Shown in pieces: positions 25,796 to 34,035 of a DNA stretch of 64,000 nt. The DNA comes from Pseudomonas sp. S31 (GTDB lineage: Bacteria > Pseudomonadota > Gammaproteobacteria > Pseudomonadales > Pseudomonadaceae). The DNA is taken from assembly GCF_016648105.1 (NCBI RefSeq), contig NZ_JACVVE010000021.1:45827-109826 (forward strand), written 5' to 3'. Made by a program: the position numbers and the translations under genes. Each line of letters opens with the position of its first letter. Position 1 is the stretch's first letter. The notes under the pieces are model-generated. The model was not told the DNA's origin, did not search any database, and saw only the letters and a program-made list of their open reading frames with translations.

Positions 25796-26635
25796 TCAGA
25801 GCAGGTCCGCTGCCGAGTGTCGCTCCGGCACCTGGCTCGCCTCATCGCCCCAGGTGCGGTTCACTCGGGTGCCGCGTTGCACCGCCGGGCGTTGGGCGAT
25901 TTCCTCGGCCCAGCGCTGGACGTGGGTGTACTCCTGAACGGCGAGGAACTCTGCGGCGTCGTACAGGTTGCCGCGCACCAGCTGGCCGTACCACGGCCAC
26001 ACGGCGATGTCGGCGATGCTGTACTCCTCGCCGCCCAGGTAGCGGCTCTCGGCCAGGCGCCGGTCGAGCACGTCCAGTTGGCGCTTGGCTTCCATGGTGA
26101 AGCGGTTGATGGCGTATTCGATTTTCTCTGGCGCGTAGACATAGAAGTGGCCAAAGCCGCCACCCAGGTAAGGCGCCGCGCCCATTTGCCAGAACAGCCA
26201 GTTGAGCGCCTCGGTACGCGCGGCTGGGGCCTTGGGCAGCAGGGCGCCGAACTTTTCCGCGAGGTACAGCAGGATCGAACCTGACTCGAACACACGTACC
26301 GGCGGCTCGATGCTGCGATCGAGCAGGGCAGGGATCTTCGAGTTCGGGTTGACCTGGACGAAGCCGCTGCCGAACTGGTCGCCGTCGCCGATGCGGATCA
26401 GCCAGGCATCGTATTCGGCGGCGGTGTGGCCTAGGGCAAGCAGCTCTTCCAGGGCGATGGTGACCTTGACCCCATTCGGGGTAGCCAGGGAATACAGTTG
26501 CAAAGGCTGCTTGCCCACGGGCAGGTCCTTGTCGTGGGTCGCGCCGGCCACCGGGCGGTTGATGCTGGCGAACTGGCCGCCGGAAGCTGCGTCGTTGCTC
26601 CAGACCTTGGGCGGGACGTAGGGGGACTTGCTCAT
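25796..26635 (-). CDS. yghU: glutathione S-transferase, YghU/nu class
   Basis: A 279-residue nu-class glutathione transferase. The long N-terminal extension (YVPPKVW...ASINRPVAGATHDKDLPVGK) before the thioredoxin-like domain is diagnostic of YghU/YfcG-type proteins, which bind two glutathiones and have disulfide-bond reductase and organic peroxide activity. Then come LYSLATPNGVKVTIALEEL, NPNSKIPALLD and ESGSILLYLAEKFG (glutathione-site Glu-Ser). The start at 26635 follows a GAAGGAGAA ribosome site. It is divergent from eamA, with 244 bp between them that hold only promoters as far as I can see. Confidence 0.88.
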   Translation of the reverse strand: MSKSPYVPPKVWSNDAASGGQFASINRPVAGATHDKDLPVGKQPLQLYSLATPNGVKVTIALEELLALGHTAAEYDAWLIRIGDGDQFGSGFVQVNPNSKIPALLDRSIEPPVRVFESGSILLYLAEKFGALLPKAPAARTEALNWLFWQMGAAPYLGGGFGHFYVYAPEKIEYAINRFTMEAKRQLDVLDRRLAESRYLGGEEYSIADIAVWPWYGQLVRGNLYDAAEFLAVQEYTHVQRWAEEIAQRPAVQRGTRVNRTWGDEASQVPERHSAADLL

Positions 26636-26879
26636 GCACGGTTCTCCTTCAGTGGCGCAATACAGGCACGTAAAGACGTGGACCCGCATCTATGCCATGG
26701 GTTCGACGCCAAGGGCAAATGCAAAGCATGCAATGCTCGGATGGTCAGCAAGTGGCTCGCGTTGGCCATCACAGCCGACTGTTGCGCAAGGCTGGTCGCC
26801 AACTGTGCTGGTCCCGCGTTCGGGAATACCCTTATGCTGTAACGAAATATGTCTAAAAGCCTGGAATAAGGATGCAGCA

Positions 26880-27767
26880 ATGCCGCTCAAGGACCTGTTG
26901 ATCGCGCTGGTGGTGATCATCGCGTGGGGAGTCAATTTCGTGGTCATCAAGGTTGGCCTCGATGGTCTGCCGCCGATGCTGCTGGGCGCGCTGCGGTTCC
27001 TGTTGGTGGCTTTCCCGGCGATCCTGCTGGTGAAGCGGCCGAACCTGCCGTGGCGCTGGTTGATCGCCTATGGCGCGACCATCTCGCTGGGCCAGTTCGC
27101 CTTTCTCTTCCAGGCCATGTACAGCGGCATGCCACCGGGGCTCGCGTCGCTGGTGCTGCAATCGCAGGCGTTCTTCACCCTGGGCTTCGCCGCGCTGTTT
27201 CTTGGCGAACGCCTGCGCCTGGCCAGCGTGCTGGGGCTGCTGGTGGCGGCCAGTGGCCTGGCGTTGATCGGCAGCGAGGACAGTAGCCATGTGCCGTTGG
27301 TGGCACTGTTGCTGACCTTGTGTGGCGGGGCCATGTGGGGCATGGGCAACATCATCACCCGGCGCTTTGGCTCGGTGAACCTGGTGGCCCTGGTGATCTG
27401 GGGTGGGCTGATCCCGCCGTTGCCGTTTCTGGCACTGTCCTGGTGGCTGGAAGGCCCCGAGCGCATTGGCCAGGCTCTGGCCAATATCAGCTGGAGTTCG
27501 GTACTGGCGCTGATCTACCTGGCGTTCGTCGCCACCATGCTCGGCTACAGCCTGTGGAGCAAGTTGCTGTCGCGGCACCCGGCCGGCAAGGTAGCGCCGT
27601 TCTCGCTACTGGTGCCGGTGATCGGCCTGAGTTCTTCGGCTTGGTTGCTGGGCGAGCGGCTGACGCCAATGCAGGGCTGGGGCGCGTTACTGGTGATGGC
27701 CGGGCTGCTGGTGAACGTGTTCGGGCCCAAGCTGGGCCAGCGCCTGCGGGCCGCAAGCGCGCAATAG
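26880..27767 (+). CDS. eamA: O-acetylserine/cysteine exporter EamA-type transporter
   Basis: A 295-residue, ten-segment DMT transporter with two EamA repeats. It runs parallel to E. coli EamA (YdeD): the opening ALVVIIAWGVNFVVIKVGL, then GQFAFLFQAMYSGMPPGLAS, LVIWGGLIPPLPF and VAPFSLLVPVIGL. E. coli EamA exports O-acetylserine and cysteine; substrate here is by homology. The ATG at 26880 is chosen because the first membrane segment follows at once; the frame is open upstream to 26628 but that part is polar and non-homologous. An AAGGA motif 9 bp upstream serves as ribosome site. Confidence 0.85.
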   Translation: MPLKDLLIALVVIIAWGVNFVVIKVGLDGLPPMLLGALRFLLVAFPAILLVKRPNLPWRWLIAYGATISLGQFAFLFQAMYSGMPPGLASLVLQSQAFFTLGFAALFLGERLRLASVLGLLVAASGLALIGSEDSSHVPLVALLLTLCGGAMWGMGNIITRRFGSVNLVALVIWGGLIPPLPFLALSWWLEGPERIGQALANISWSSVLALIYLAFVATMLGYSLWSKLLSRHPAGKVAPFSLLVPVIGLSSSAWLLGERLTPMQGWGALLVMAGLLVNVFGPKLGQRLRAASAQ

Positions 27768-27929
27768 GCAGCGATCAAGACTTAGGCAGGAGCCATGTAG
27801 CCACTGGTCGGCTGCAGTTTTTTTGCCCGGGTAGTCTGCAAATGACCGGCTAGTCTCACTTCATCGGCCCCGTTCTTTCAGGCAACCGCGCTGGTTGCCG
27901 GCAGGGCCGCCGCTGGAGGGAGACAGGGC

Positions 27930-28118
27930 ATGAGCGAGTCCTTTTACGAAGACAGCAACGACGCATTCCCGATCAACAACCAGGTACGTTGCGGCCAGGC
28001 TGCCTATCGGCTGGGCTTCGCCCACATGACCTTGGACGAATCGGAGCAAATGCAGCCTGCGCACCTGCAGCGGGCGAAGAAGGGCCGCTTCACTCCCCGC
28101 ATACCGCAGAAACGTTGA
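27930..28118 (+). CDS. small conserved-looking protein of unknown function
   Basis: A 62-residue polar protein (starts MSESFYEDSNDAFPINN, ends FTPRIPQKR) with an acidic first third and a basic tail, no signal peptide and no membrane segment. Support for a real gene: a strong GGAGGGAG ribosome site upstream of the ATG and a hairpin terminator just after the stop. I recognise no domain. Confidence 0.65.
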   Translation: MSESFYEDSNDAFPINNQVRCGQAAYRLGFAHMTLDESEQMQPAHLQRAKKGRFTPRIPQKR

Positions 28119-28129
28119 AATCCATCACA

Positions 28130-28155
28130 CCCCGCCGATTGGCGGGGTTTTTGTT
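28130..28155 (+). terminator. intrinsic terminator
   Basis: Stem CCCCGCC (28130-28136) with GGCGGGG (28141-28147), GATT loop, followed by TTTTTGTTT. It ends the 62-residue gene. Confidence 0.88.
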
Positions 28156-28258
28156 TGCATTGCTTGACCCTGCTCATGGCAACGTCGTTTTGCCCTCGCC
28201 CAAGCCAGGCGCTTGTGGAATCCTTGCGCGGCAATTGGGCCAAGGAGGATTGTGATCC

Positions 28259-28564
28259 ATGCGAGTCAGGGAAGAGACCTATTGGCAGTGGGCCGATGCC
28301 CAGCTGCATAGCCGCAGCCACGATGAAGCACTCAGCGACGGCACTACCTTCGATGTGCAGGTGCGCCTTTCGCGGCAGGGGGCCACGCAGTTGTTCCTCG
28401 GGTTGTACGCCCAGGATGGCAAGGCATTGGTCGAGGAGTACTACCGCTCTCGCCCGGGCGAGAGCATGACCCGCGCGCTGGTGTGGGGCGTCGAGCGCGC
28501 CCGTGCCCTGGCCACTGGCGCCATTGCCCTGCCAGAGCGGGCCGCGCCACGTTTGCGGGCATGA
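28259..28564 (+). CDS. hypothetical protein, 101 residues
   Basis: A soluble 101-residue protein preceded by an AAGGAGG ribosome site. The middle resembles a short beta-sheet module (TFDVQVRLSRQGATQLFLGLY) followed by a helix (SMTRALVWGVERARALATG). No known domain recognised. The preceding gene has its own terminator, so this one needs its own promoter, which I cannot point to with confidence. Confidence 0.7.
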   Translation: MRVREETYWQWADAQLHSRSHDEALSDGTTFDVQVRLSRQGATQLFLGLYAQDGKALVEEYYRSRPGESMTRALVWGVERARALATGAIALPERAAPRLRA

Positions 28565-28591
28565 AAAAGCCCGGCCGTTGCCGGCCGGGCT
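28562..28591 (-). terminator. intrinsic terminator for the minus-strand gene
   Basis: Stem AGCCCGGCC (28568-28576) with GGCCGGGCT (28583-28591). A T-run appears only on the minus strand (GGGCTTTTTCAT), so it serves the 110-residue gene ending at 28611 and, at most weakly, the convergent gene. Confidence 0.82.
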
Positions 28592-28610
28592 GAAGCGAGG
28601 GTGAGGCCGC

Positions 28611-28943
28611 TCAGTTGAGCGGGTCGATCACCTTGACTGCCTGCCGCTCGCGGGCGGCGGGCCATTCTTGTTGCAGGGTCTGCAGGACGCGGCCTACGAA
28701 CTCGGTGTCGGCGGCGGCCTTCTTGCCGACGTAGCCCTGGCCACGGCGGTAGACCTTGAAGCGTGCACGCATGCTGGGCAGGTGCTCTTCGAATTCGTCT
28801 TCGATGGTGTTGGGCGGAAGGCGGTCGAGGCGCACTTCGCCGGTTTGGCTGACCCACAGCAGGTGGTCGTCGAGGCTGTCCTTGCGTACGGCGAACAGCT
28901 GGGCCAATTGGTCGATCGTGGGATTGTTGTTCAAGTTCATCAT
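28611..28943 (-). CDS. hypothetical protein, 110 residues
   Basis: A 110-residue soluble protein (MMNLNNNPTIDQLAQLFAVR at the N-terminus). The first half is acidic (NTIEDEFEEHLPSMRARF), the second basic (VYRRGQGYVGKKAAAD). An AGGGG ribosome site precedes two adjacent ATG codons (28943, 28940). No domain recognised; a terminator follows. Confidence 0.7.
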   Translation of the reverse strand: MMNLNNNPTIDQLAQLFAVRKDSLDDHLLWVSQTGEVRLDRLPPNTIEDEFEEHLPSMRARFKVYRRGQGYVGKKAAADTEFVGRVLQTLQQEWPAARERQAVKVIDPLN

Positions 28944-29241
28944 ATAAGCCCCTATTACCCATTCGTTGTTGATTTTTCACAGTTGGCGCTATCACGGTGT
29001 AGCGCACTACCTAGGCTGCTACAGCAGCATCGCAACAGGGGCTTTCTCACGCTGCCTTTTGGACAGTTTCCCTCTCCACGGACGGCCTGCGTTACCGCGC
29101 AGGCCGTCTGGAACACCCTTGCCACCGCTCCCGATCGGGGAGACGGCCTCATCATGCCCAAGGCAGATCCGCGTCGTCAACAGTTTTGTAGTGAATATTT
29201 TTTGGCACTACATCGTGTCGGACAATCCTATCGTAACCGGC
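28944..29241. other. 298-bp spacer with an inverted-repeat operator candidate
   Basis: Between two minus-strand genes. It contains a perfect 11-bp stem GACGGCCTGCG/CGCAGGCCGTC at about 29082-29108 without a T-run, and at 29187-29212 TGTAGTG-N12-CACTACA in an AT-rich stretch. No convincing gene; a 68-codon minus-strand frame at 28955-29161 lacks a ribosome site and is low-complexity in composition. Confidence 0.5.
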
Positions 29242-30378
29242 TTATCGACCCGCCTCGGAGAGGATCTGGTAGGCGGCGCGCACGCGTGCTTCGTTAGGAT
29301 AATTACGGTTTGCCAGCAGGATGATCGCCTTGTCTTCGCTGGGGACGAACGCTACGTAGGCACCGAAACCGTTGGTGGAGCCGGTCTTGTTGTACCAGGC
29401 CGCAAGCAGTCGCGGCAGCGGTGGATCGAGGCGCTGAGTGGCCTGTGGTTCGCGGATCAGTCGTGGGCTGTTGCCATCGACCAGCGTTTCGAGCGCAACG
29501 GGGTAGGGGTAGCGTTCCCAGCCCAGGCCCTGGGTCATTGCACCGACCTCGAAATAGCCTTGCTGGGTGATGGCCATGGCCTGGCGCAATGCCGGCGCAA
29601 GCTCGGCGGGCTGCATGTGCAGGCGTGTGTAGCGCAGCAGGTCGCGGGCGCTGGTCTTGATCCCATAGGCGGCGTCGGCGAATGGGCCAGCGCTGACACG
29701 CACCGGGCGGTTCTGCGCATCGTAGCCCTGGGCGTACAGACCCAGCGCGTCGGCTGGAACCTGCAGGTAGGTGTGCTTGAGCCCGAGTCGTGGCAGCAGG
29801 TCTTCGGCCATGAGGGTGGCGAATGGCTGCTTGCGGGCGCGGGCCGCGAGATCGCCGAACAACCCCAGGCTGGGGTTGGAATAGCAGCGCTGGGTGCCCG
29901 CTTCGGCGCGAGGCTGCCATTGGCGGAAGAAGGCCAGGGCCTGATCGTCGTTGCGCACCTCATCAGGGAACTGCAAGGGGAGGCAGTCGGCGCTGTAGGC
30001 CCCGAAATCCAGCACGCTGACCTTGCCCAGGGGGGTGCCTGCGAGTAAGGGCTGGTAGCGCTCGGCGGGTGCATGCAAATCGAGCTGGCCTTCACTGCTG
30101 GCCAGCGCCGCGAGGGTAGCGGTGTAGGTCTTGCTCAGCGAGCCGACCTCGAACAGCGTGTCGGCGCTTACCGGCGTGCGTTCCCGTTTGTTGGCCACGC
30201 CGTAGCTGAAATAGTGGGACTGGCCGTTGACGTACACCGCCACGGCCATGCCAGCGATGCCTTCGGCCTTCATCAGTGGCTCGACGACCTTGTCGACCTG
30301 GCTCTGCAGTGGGTCGGCAGCCTGTACCCACGGGCTTGCCAGGGCCAGCAGGGTGAGGGTGATGCGGGTGAGTGGCAT
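29242..30378 (-). CDS. ampC: class C beta-lactamase (AmpC type)
   Basis: A 378-residue periplasmic serine beta-lactamase with a clear signal peptide (MPLTRITLTLLALASPWVQA, cleaved near residue 20). All class C landmarks are present: nucleophile Ser80 and Lys83 (SLSK), Tyr166-Ser-Asn168 (CYSNPS), and Lys331-Thr-Gly (KTGSTNGFGAY). It hydrolyses cephalosporins and penicillins in the periplasm. No ampR gene lies upstream or divergent, so classical AmpR induction from a neighbouring gene is not supported; the divergent neighbour is a transporter 116 bp away. A cysteine in DCLPLQFPDE, where most AmpC proteins have glycine, is unusual. Confidence 0.92.
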   Translation of the reverse strand: MPLTRITLTLLALASPWVQAADPLQSQVDKVVEPLMKAEGIAGMAVAVYVNGQSHYFSYGVANKRERTPVSADTLFEVGSLSKTYTATLAALASSEGQLDLHAPAERYQPLLAGTPLGKVSVLDFGAYSADCLPLQFPDEVRNDDQALAFFRQWQPRAEAGTQRCYSNPSLGLFGDLAARARKQPFATLMAEDLLPRLGLKHTYLQVPADALGLYAQGYDAQNRPVRVSAGPFADAAYGIKTSARDLLRYTRLHMQPAELAPALRQAMAITQQGYFEVGAMTQGLGWERYPYPVALETLVDGNSPRLIREPQATQRLDPPLPRLLAAWYNKTGSTNGFGAYVAFVPSEDKAIILLANRNYPNEARVRAAYQILSEAGR

Positions 30379-30494
30379 GATCGATCCTTGCGAAGGGTGT
30401 CCGTTGGGCGATACCCATGGGGCCTCTAGCGTTAGCAGGAAGCAGCGCTGGACGGTATCGTCGCGCTTTGGACAATAACAAGTTGGAAACTGTT

Positions 30495-31487
30495 ATGAAG
30501 TATGTGCGCATGTTGTTCGACAACTTCACCCTGGCCTTGCTCAGCGTGGTAGCGATCGCCACCCTGTTGCCGTGCTCGGGCAATGGCGCGGTGTATTTTG
30601 GCTGGCTGACCAACTTGGCCATCGGCCTGCTGTTCTTCCTGCACGGCGCCAAGTTGTCGCGCGAGGCCATCATCGCCGGTGCCGGACACTGGCGCCTGCA
30701 CCTGCTGGTGTTCTCCTGCACCTTCGTGCTGTTCCCGCTGTTGGGCATGGCGTTCAAGCCGCTGTTCGTGCCGTTGGTCGGTAACGAGCTTTACCTCGGC
30801 ATTCTCTACCTGTGCGCCTTGCCGGCCACCGTGCAGTCGGCCATCGCCTTCACTTCGCTGGCGCGCGGCAACGTCCCTGCGGCCATCTGCAGCGCCGCCG
30901 CTTCCAGCCTGCTGGGGATCTTCCTCACGCCACTGCTGGTGATGATGCTGCTCGGCGCCAGTGGCGATACCGGCTCGGGTCTCGATGCCGTGCTGAAAAT
31001 CACGATGCAACTGCTCGTGCCGTTCGTGGCCGGGCAGATCGCACGGCGCTGGATCGGCGCCTGGGTCAAGCAGAATGCCCGCTGGCTGAAGCTGGTCGAC
31101 CAGGGCTCGATCCTGCTGGTGGTCTATACCGCGTTCAGCGAGGCGGTGGTCACTGGGCTGTGGCACACGGTATCGCCCCAGCACCTGGCAGGGCTGTTCG
31201 CGGCCTGTGGCATCCTGCTGGCGGTGGTGTTGTTCGGCACCCGCTTGCTGGGCAAGGTGCTCGGCTTCAACCTGGAAGACCGTATCACCATTCTCTTTGC
31301 CGGTTCCAAGAAGAGCCTGGCGACCGGTGTGCCGATGGCCCAGGTGCTGTTCGTCGGCAGTGGTATCGGCGCGATGATCCTGCCGCTCATGCTGTTCCAC
31401 CAGATCCAGTTGATGGTCTGCGCGGTACTGGCACAACGTTATGCCAGCCGCGAAGAGGCGGGCGAGCGGGCGACTGCCGCGTCCTGA
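30495..31487 (+). CDS. SBF-like (bile acid:sodium symporter family) transporter
   Basis: A 330-residue membrane protein with nine or ten hydrophobic segments, of the SBF-like group (YfeH type) of putative sodium-dependent transporters. Recognisable segments are LAIGLLFFLHGAKLSREAII, CALPATVQSAIAFTSLARGN and FAGSKKSLATGVPMAQVLF, the latter two with the polar residues at the crossing helices. Substrate unknown. The start at 30495 places the first membrane segment immediately; the frame is open to 30417 but over the divergent promoter. The basic tail is cytoplasmic. Confidence 0.82.
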   Translation: MKYVRMLFDNFTLALLSVVAIATLLPCSGNGAVYFGWLTNLAIGLLFFLHGAKLSREAIIAGAGHWRLHLLVFSCTFVLFPLLGMAFKPLFVPLVGNELYLGILYLCALPATVQSAIAFTSLARGNVPAAICSAAASSLLGIFLTPLLVMMLLGASGDTGSGLDAVLKITMQLLVPFVAGQIARRWIGAWVKQNARWLKLVDQGSILLVVYTAFSEAVVTGLWHTVSPQHLAGLFAACGILLAVVLFGTRLLGKVLGFNLEDRITILFAGSKKSLATGVPMAQVLFVGSGIGAMILPLMLFHQIQLMVCAVLAQRYASREEAGERATAAS

Positions 31488-31514
31488 GGTGGGCGGGTAA
31501 GGGGTAGGTCGCGC

Positions 31515-32108
31515 CTAGCGCGCCTGCCCCGAACTGCGCTCGCGCAAGGCCTTCCTCACCTCGGCCTCGATCGCATAGGCCGGCCCCTCCAGCGCTTGGT
31601 AGTCGCGGGTATAGCGCCGGGCGAACGCCTCGACGCCCATTTCCTGATACTGCTGCACATGCTTGAGTTCATGGGCCCACAGCGCCACGTTATCCTCGGC
31701 ATCGCCGGCATGACGGAAGACGATCGTGTCGATCAGCGTCACCGCATTCACATCCGGGTTCTGCAGCATGGCATTGGCGGCACTGAGCTGTTGTTCGTTC
31801 CCCACCCGGTAGCGCGCCGCGTCGAGCACGGCGAAGTCGTACCACGGCTCGAGCTGGGCACGGATATGCAGGGGGATCGGTTCGCTGCCCAGGGCATTGG
31901 CCTGATCGCGTGCCTGGCGCAGGGCGTAGGCCAGGCTGGTCGAGGCCATGACCTCGACATCCTTGAGCACCTGCCCGGCCTGCCCCGGGTCGATCGGGGC
32001 GCAGAAACACCCGAGCAGGCACACCGGGTATTGCCCCTCGGGGCAGGCTTGTTCGGCTGGCGCCGGTAGCGCCAGCAGCAAGCCGGCCAGCAGGAGCAGG
32101 TGTTTCAT
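31515..32108 (-). CDS. exported DUF4157-like protein with HExxH motif
   Basis: A 197-residue protein with a signal peptide (MKHLLLLAGLLLALPAPAEQ) and a cysteine-rich mature start (ACPEGQYPVCLLGCFCAP). A zinc-metalloprotease-type motif, HELKH in WAHELKHVQQYQEMG (about residues 139-153), followed by YAIEAEVRK with a possible third ligand, fits the DUF4157 group of putative exported peptidases. Activity is inferred from the motif. It begins 14 bp after the stop of the PuuR-like regulator and is probably co-transcribed with it. Confidence 0.75.
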   Translation of the reverse strand: MKHLLLLAGLLLALPAPAEQACPEGQYPVCLLGCFCAPIDPGQAGQVLKDVEVMASTSLAYALRQARDQANALGSEPIPLHIRAQLEPWYDFAVLDAARYRVGNEQQLSAANAMLQNPDVNAVTLIDTIVFRHAGDAEDNVALWAHELKHVQQYQEMGVEAFARRYTRDYQALEGPAYAIEAEVRKALRERSSGQAR

Positions 32109-32122
32109 GGGGCCGGCTGCGG

Positions 32123-32668
32123 TCAGAAATTGGCCGGCGTGTTGGCGCTGATGATCTCGGCTTCGTCGGGGCCGATGTTCTTGAAACTGTGCGGCAGGGT
32201 GGTGGGGATGTAGTAGCCGTCGCCCGAGTTCAGTACGCTGACTTGGCCATCGACCCACAGCTCCACCGTGCCACGGGTCACCAGGCCGCATTCCTCGCCT
32301 TCGGCGTGGACGATCGGTTCGCCCGAGTCGGCACCCGGTGCGTACAGCTCACGCAGCATGCGCATCTGCCGGGCCTCGACACTGGCACCGACCAGCAGCA
32401 TGCGCAGGCCATTGCGGCCGAGGTCCGGCTGTTCGCCAGCGCGGAACACGAAACGCTCCTCGCGCACCGGCTCGTCGAAGCTGAAGAACTCCGCCAGGGT
32501 CATGGGGATGCCCTCGAGGAGTTTTTTCAGCGAGCTCACCGATGGACTGACTCGGTTCTGCTCGATCTGCGAAATGGTCGAGTTGGTCAGCCCGCTGCGG
32601 CGGGCGAGTTCCCGCTGGGAGAGGTTGTTGCGCTCACGCACCAGTTTGAGTCGTGTCCCCGTGTCCAT
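32123..32668 (-). CDS. PuuR-like regulator (XRE helix-turn-helix plus cupin)
   Basis: A 181-residue repressor-type protein. Residues 5-60 form an XRE helix-turn-helix (RLKLVRERNNLSQRELARRS, then TNSTISQIEQNRVSPSVSSL), and residues 105-175 form a cupin (EGEECGLVTRGTVELWVDG, GDGYYIPTTLPHSFKN). Length and domain order match PuuR, the repressor of putrescine catabolism; Pseudomonas carry several such paralogs and no puu gene adjoins here, so the ligand is open. The start at 32668 removes 18 non-homologous residues of open frame. Confidence 0.82.
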   Translation of the reverse strand: MDTGTRLKLVRERNNLSQRELARRSGLTNSTISQIEQNRVSPSVSSLKKLLEGIPMTLAEFFSFDEPVREERFVFRAGEQPDLGRNGLRMLLVGASVEARQMRMLRELYAPGADSGEPIVHAEGEECGLVTRGTVELWVDGQVSVLNSGDGYYIPTTLPHSFKNIGPDEAEIISANTPANF

Positions 32669-32747
32669 AGCCGCCTTGTTGTAAGAGGTGTCAAAAATAA
32701 TGGGCGACGCATTAAAACACACTCTGCACGCTCGCGCGCTGTGCTTC

Positions 32748-33962
32748 TCAGGGACGTTTGTCGTGTGGCATCGGCCATAGCCCGACCAGCAGCAACAGCG
32801 CGGCCACGGCCAGGAATGGCAAGCGCGGGTCGAGGGCGTAGACCAGGGTTCCGGTCAGCGGCCCGATGACTGCGCCCATGCCCTGGGCCGCGCCGATCGA
32901 GCCGGCCGTGGCGCCTTGCTCGCTGGCGTGCATGGCATTGGCGGCCAGCGCGGAAAACGCCGGGAACACGAACCCCATGCCGGCCGCGGCGACGAAGTAG
33001 CAGCCCCACAACCACGGCGCCGAGGTGGCCAGCGCACCACTGGCGAAGCCCAGTGCCGAGACGCTGGCGCCGACCCGAATCATCTTCAGCGGCGGCCATT
33101 CCAGCCGGCGCAGCAGAACCTGCGCCAGGATCAGTGCCACGCCCACGGTGGTCAGGGCGATACCGGCGGTCTGCGCGGCTTCCTCCGGGCCCAGGTGCAG
33201 ACGGTCGAGGGCGAAGAAACCGACCACGATCTGCGACACCGTCACTGCCAGCATGGCGCTGAAAGCCACCAGCAGCGGCCGACGCAGACGGGGGTCGCCC
33301 AGGCGCACCGGGTTTGGCGCGTGGCTGTGCGGCAAGGGTTGCGGTTTCAGGGTGAACAGCAGGCAAATGAAGGCGCCTGCCGGCAACAGCGACATCACAT
33401 GGAACGGCAGACTCAGGCTGTGGCGTGCCAGCAGCGCGGCGAGCGCCGGCCCCACCACCAGGCCGACCGCATTGGCCGCGCCCAGCGAGGCCATCGCCCG
33501 AGCGCGTCGCTGCGGTTCGACGTGGTCGGCGATCAATGCGTTGCACGCGACCGGGATCGCGGCATAGAACGCGCCGATGCAGCCTCGGGCGAGCATCAGG
33601 CCGATGAATGCCAGGGTCGCCCCCGGCAGCCAGCGCAAGGCGCCTTCGATGAACAGGCACAGTAGCCAATAGGCAAGGGTGAAGCCGGCGCTGCCCAGCA
33701 ACAGGACACGCCGCCGCCCCAGGCGGTCGGCCGCCCGGCCCCAAGGACGGGCCAGCAGCACCCAGACCACGCCGGCCACGGTCACTGCCGCGCCGGCTTG
33801 CCAGGTAGCCATGCCAAGCAGCCGGGCGATCGGGCCGATGAGCGCGACGAAGGCCATCATCGACATGGTGCAGGCCATGTTCGCCAACAGCAGCGGGCGC
33901 AAGTCCAGGCGGGTGGCGGACAGGTTGGCAGGGTCCTGGGCAACGTTCATCGGGCGTTCCAT
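32748..33962 (-). CDS. MFS transporter, probably iron-regulated
   Basis: A 404-residue, 12-segment major facilitator of the drug-exporter type (loop 2-3 motif RPWGRAADRLGRRRVLL near residues 72-88; ARGCIGAFYAAIPVACNA; GSIGAAQGMGAVIGPLTG). A Fur-box-like palindrome ends 24 bp upstream of the ATG, which suggests induction by iron starvation and therefore export or import of a siderophore or its fragments. There are two possible starts, 33962 and 33950 (MNVAQDPAN); neither has a strong ribosome site. Substrate is inferred only from the operator. Confidence 0.78.
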   Translation of the reverse strand: MERPMNVAQDPANLSATRLDLRPLLLANMACTMSMMAFVALIGPIARLLGMATWQAGAAVTVAGVVWVLLARPWGRAADRLGRRRVLLLGSAGFTLAYWLLCLFIEGALRWLPGATLAFIGLMLARGCIGAFYAAIPVACNALIADHVEPQRRARAMASLGAANAVGLVVGPALAALLARHSLSLPFHVMSLLPAGAFICLLFTLKPQPLPHSHAPNPVRLGDPRLRRPLLVAFSAMLAVTVSQIVVGFFALDRLHLGPEEAAQTAGIALTTVGVALILAQVLLRRLEWPPLKMIRVGASVSALGFASGALATSAPWLWGCYFVAAAGMGFVFPAFSALAANAMHASEQGATAGSIGAAQGMGAVIGPLTGTLVYALDPRLPFLAVAALLLLVGLWPMPHDKRP

Positions 33963-33985
33963 GGCAGCTTCGAAAGACTTCCCAG

Positions 33986-34004
33986 CTTAATGAGAACCCT
34001 TATC
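33986..34004 (-). promoter_or_regulatory. Fur-box-like operator
   Basis: On the minus strand GATAAGGGTTCTCATTAAG matches the 19-bp Fur consensus GATAATGATAATCATTATC at 13 positions, including GATAA and TCATTA. It lies 24 bp before the MFS start and 32 bp beyond the cytochrome b561 stop. Confidence 0.6.
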
Positions 34005-34035
34005 GTCTGTCGAGCCTCGCCATTCGCTACGCCGC

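Noticed and set aside
28955..29161. 68-codon minus-strand frame in the spacer beside ampC
   Set aside because: No ribosome site, no conserved pattern; more likely untranslated.
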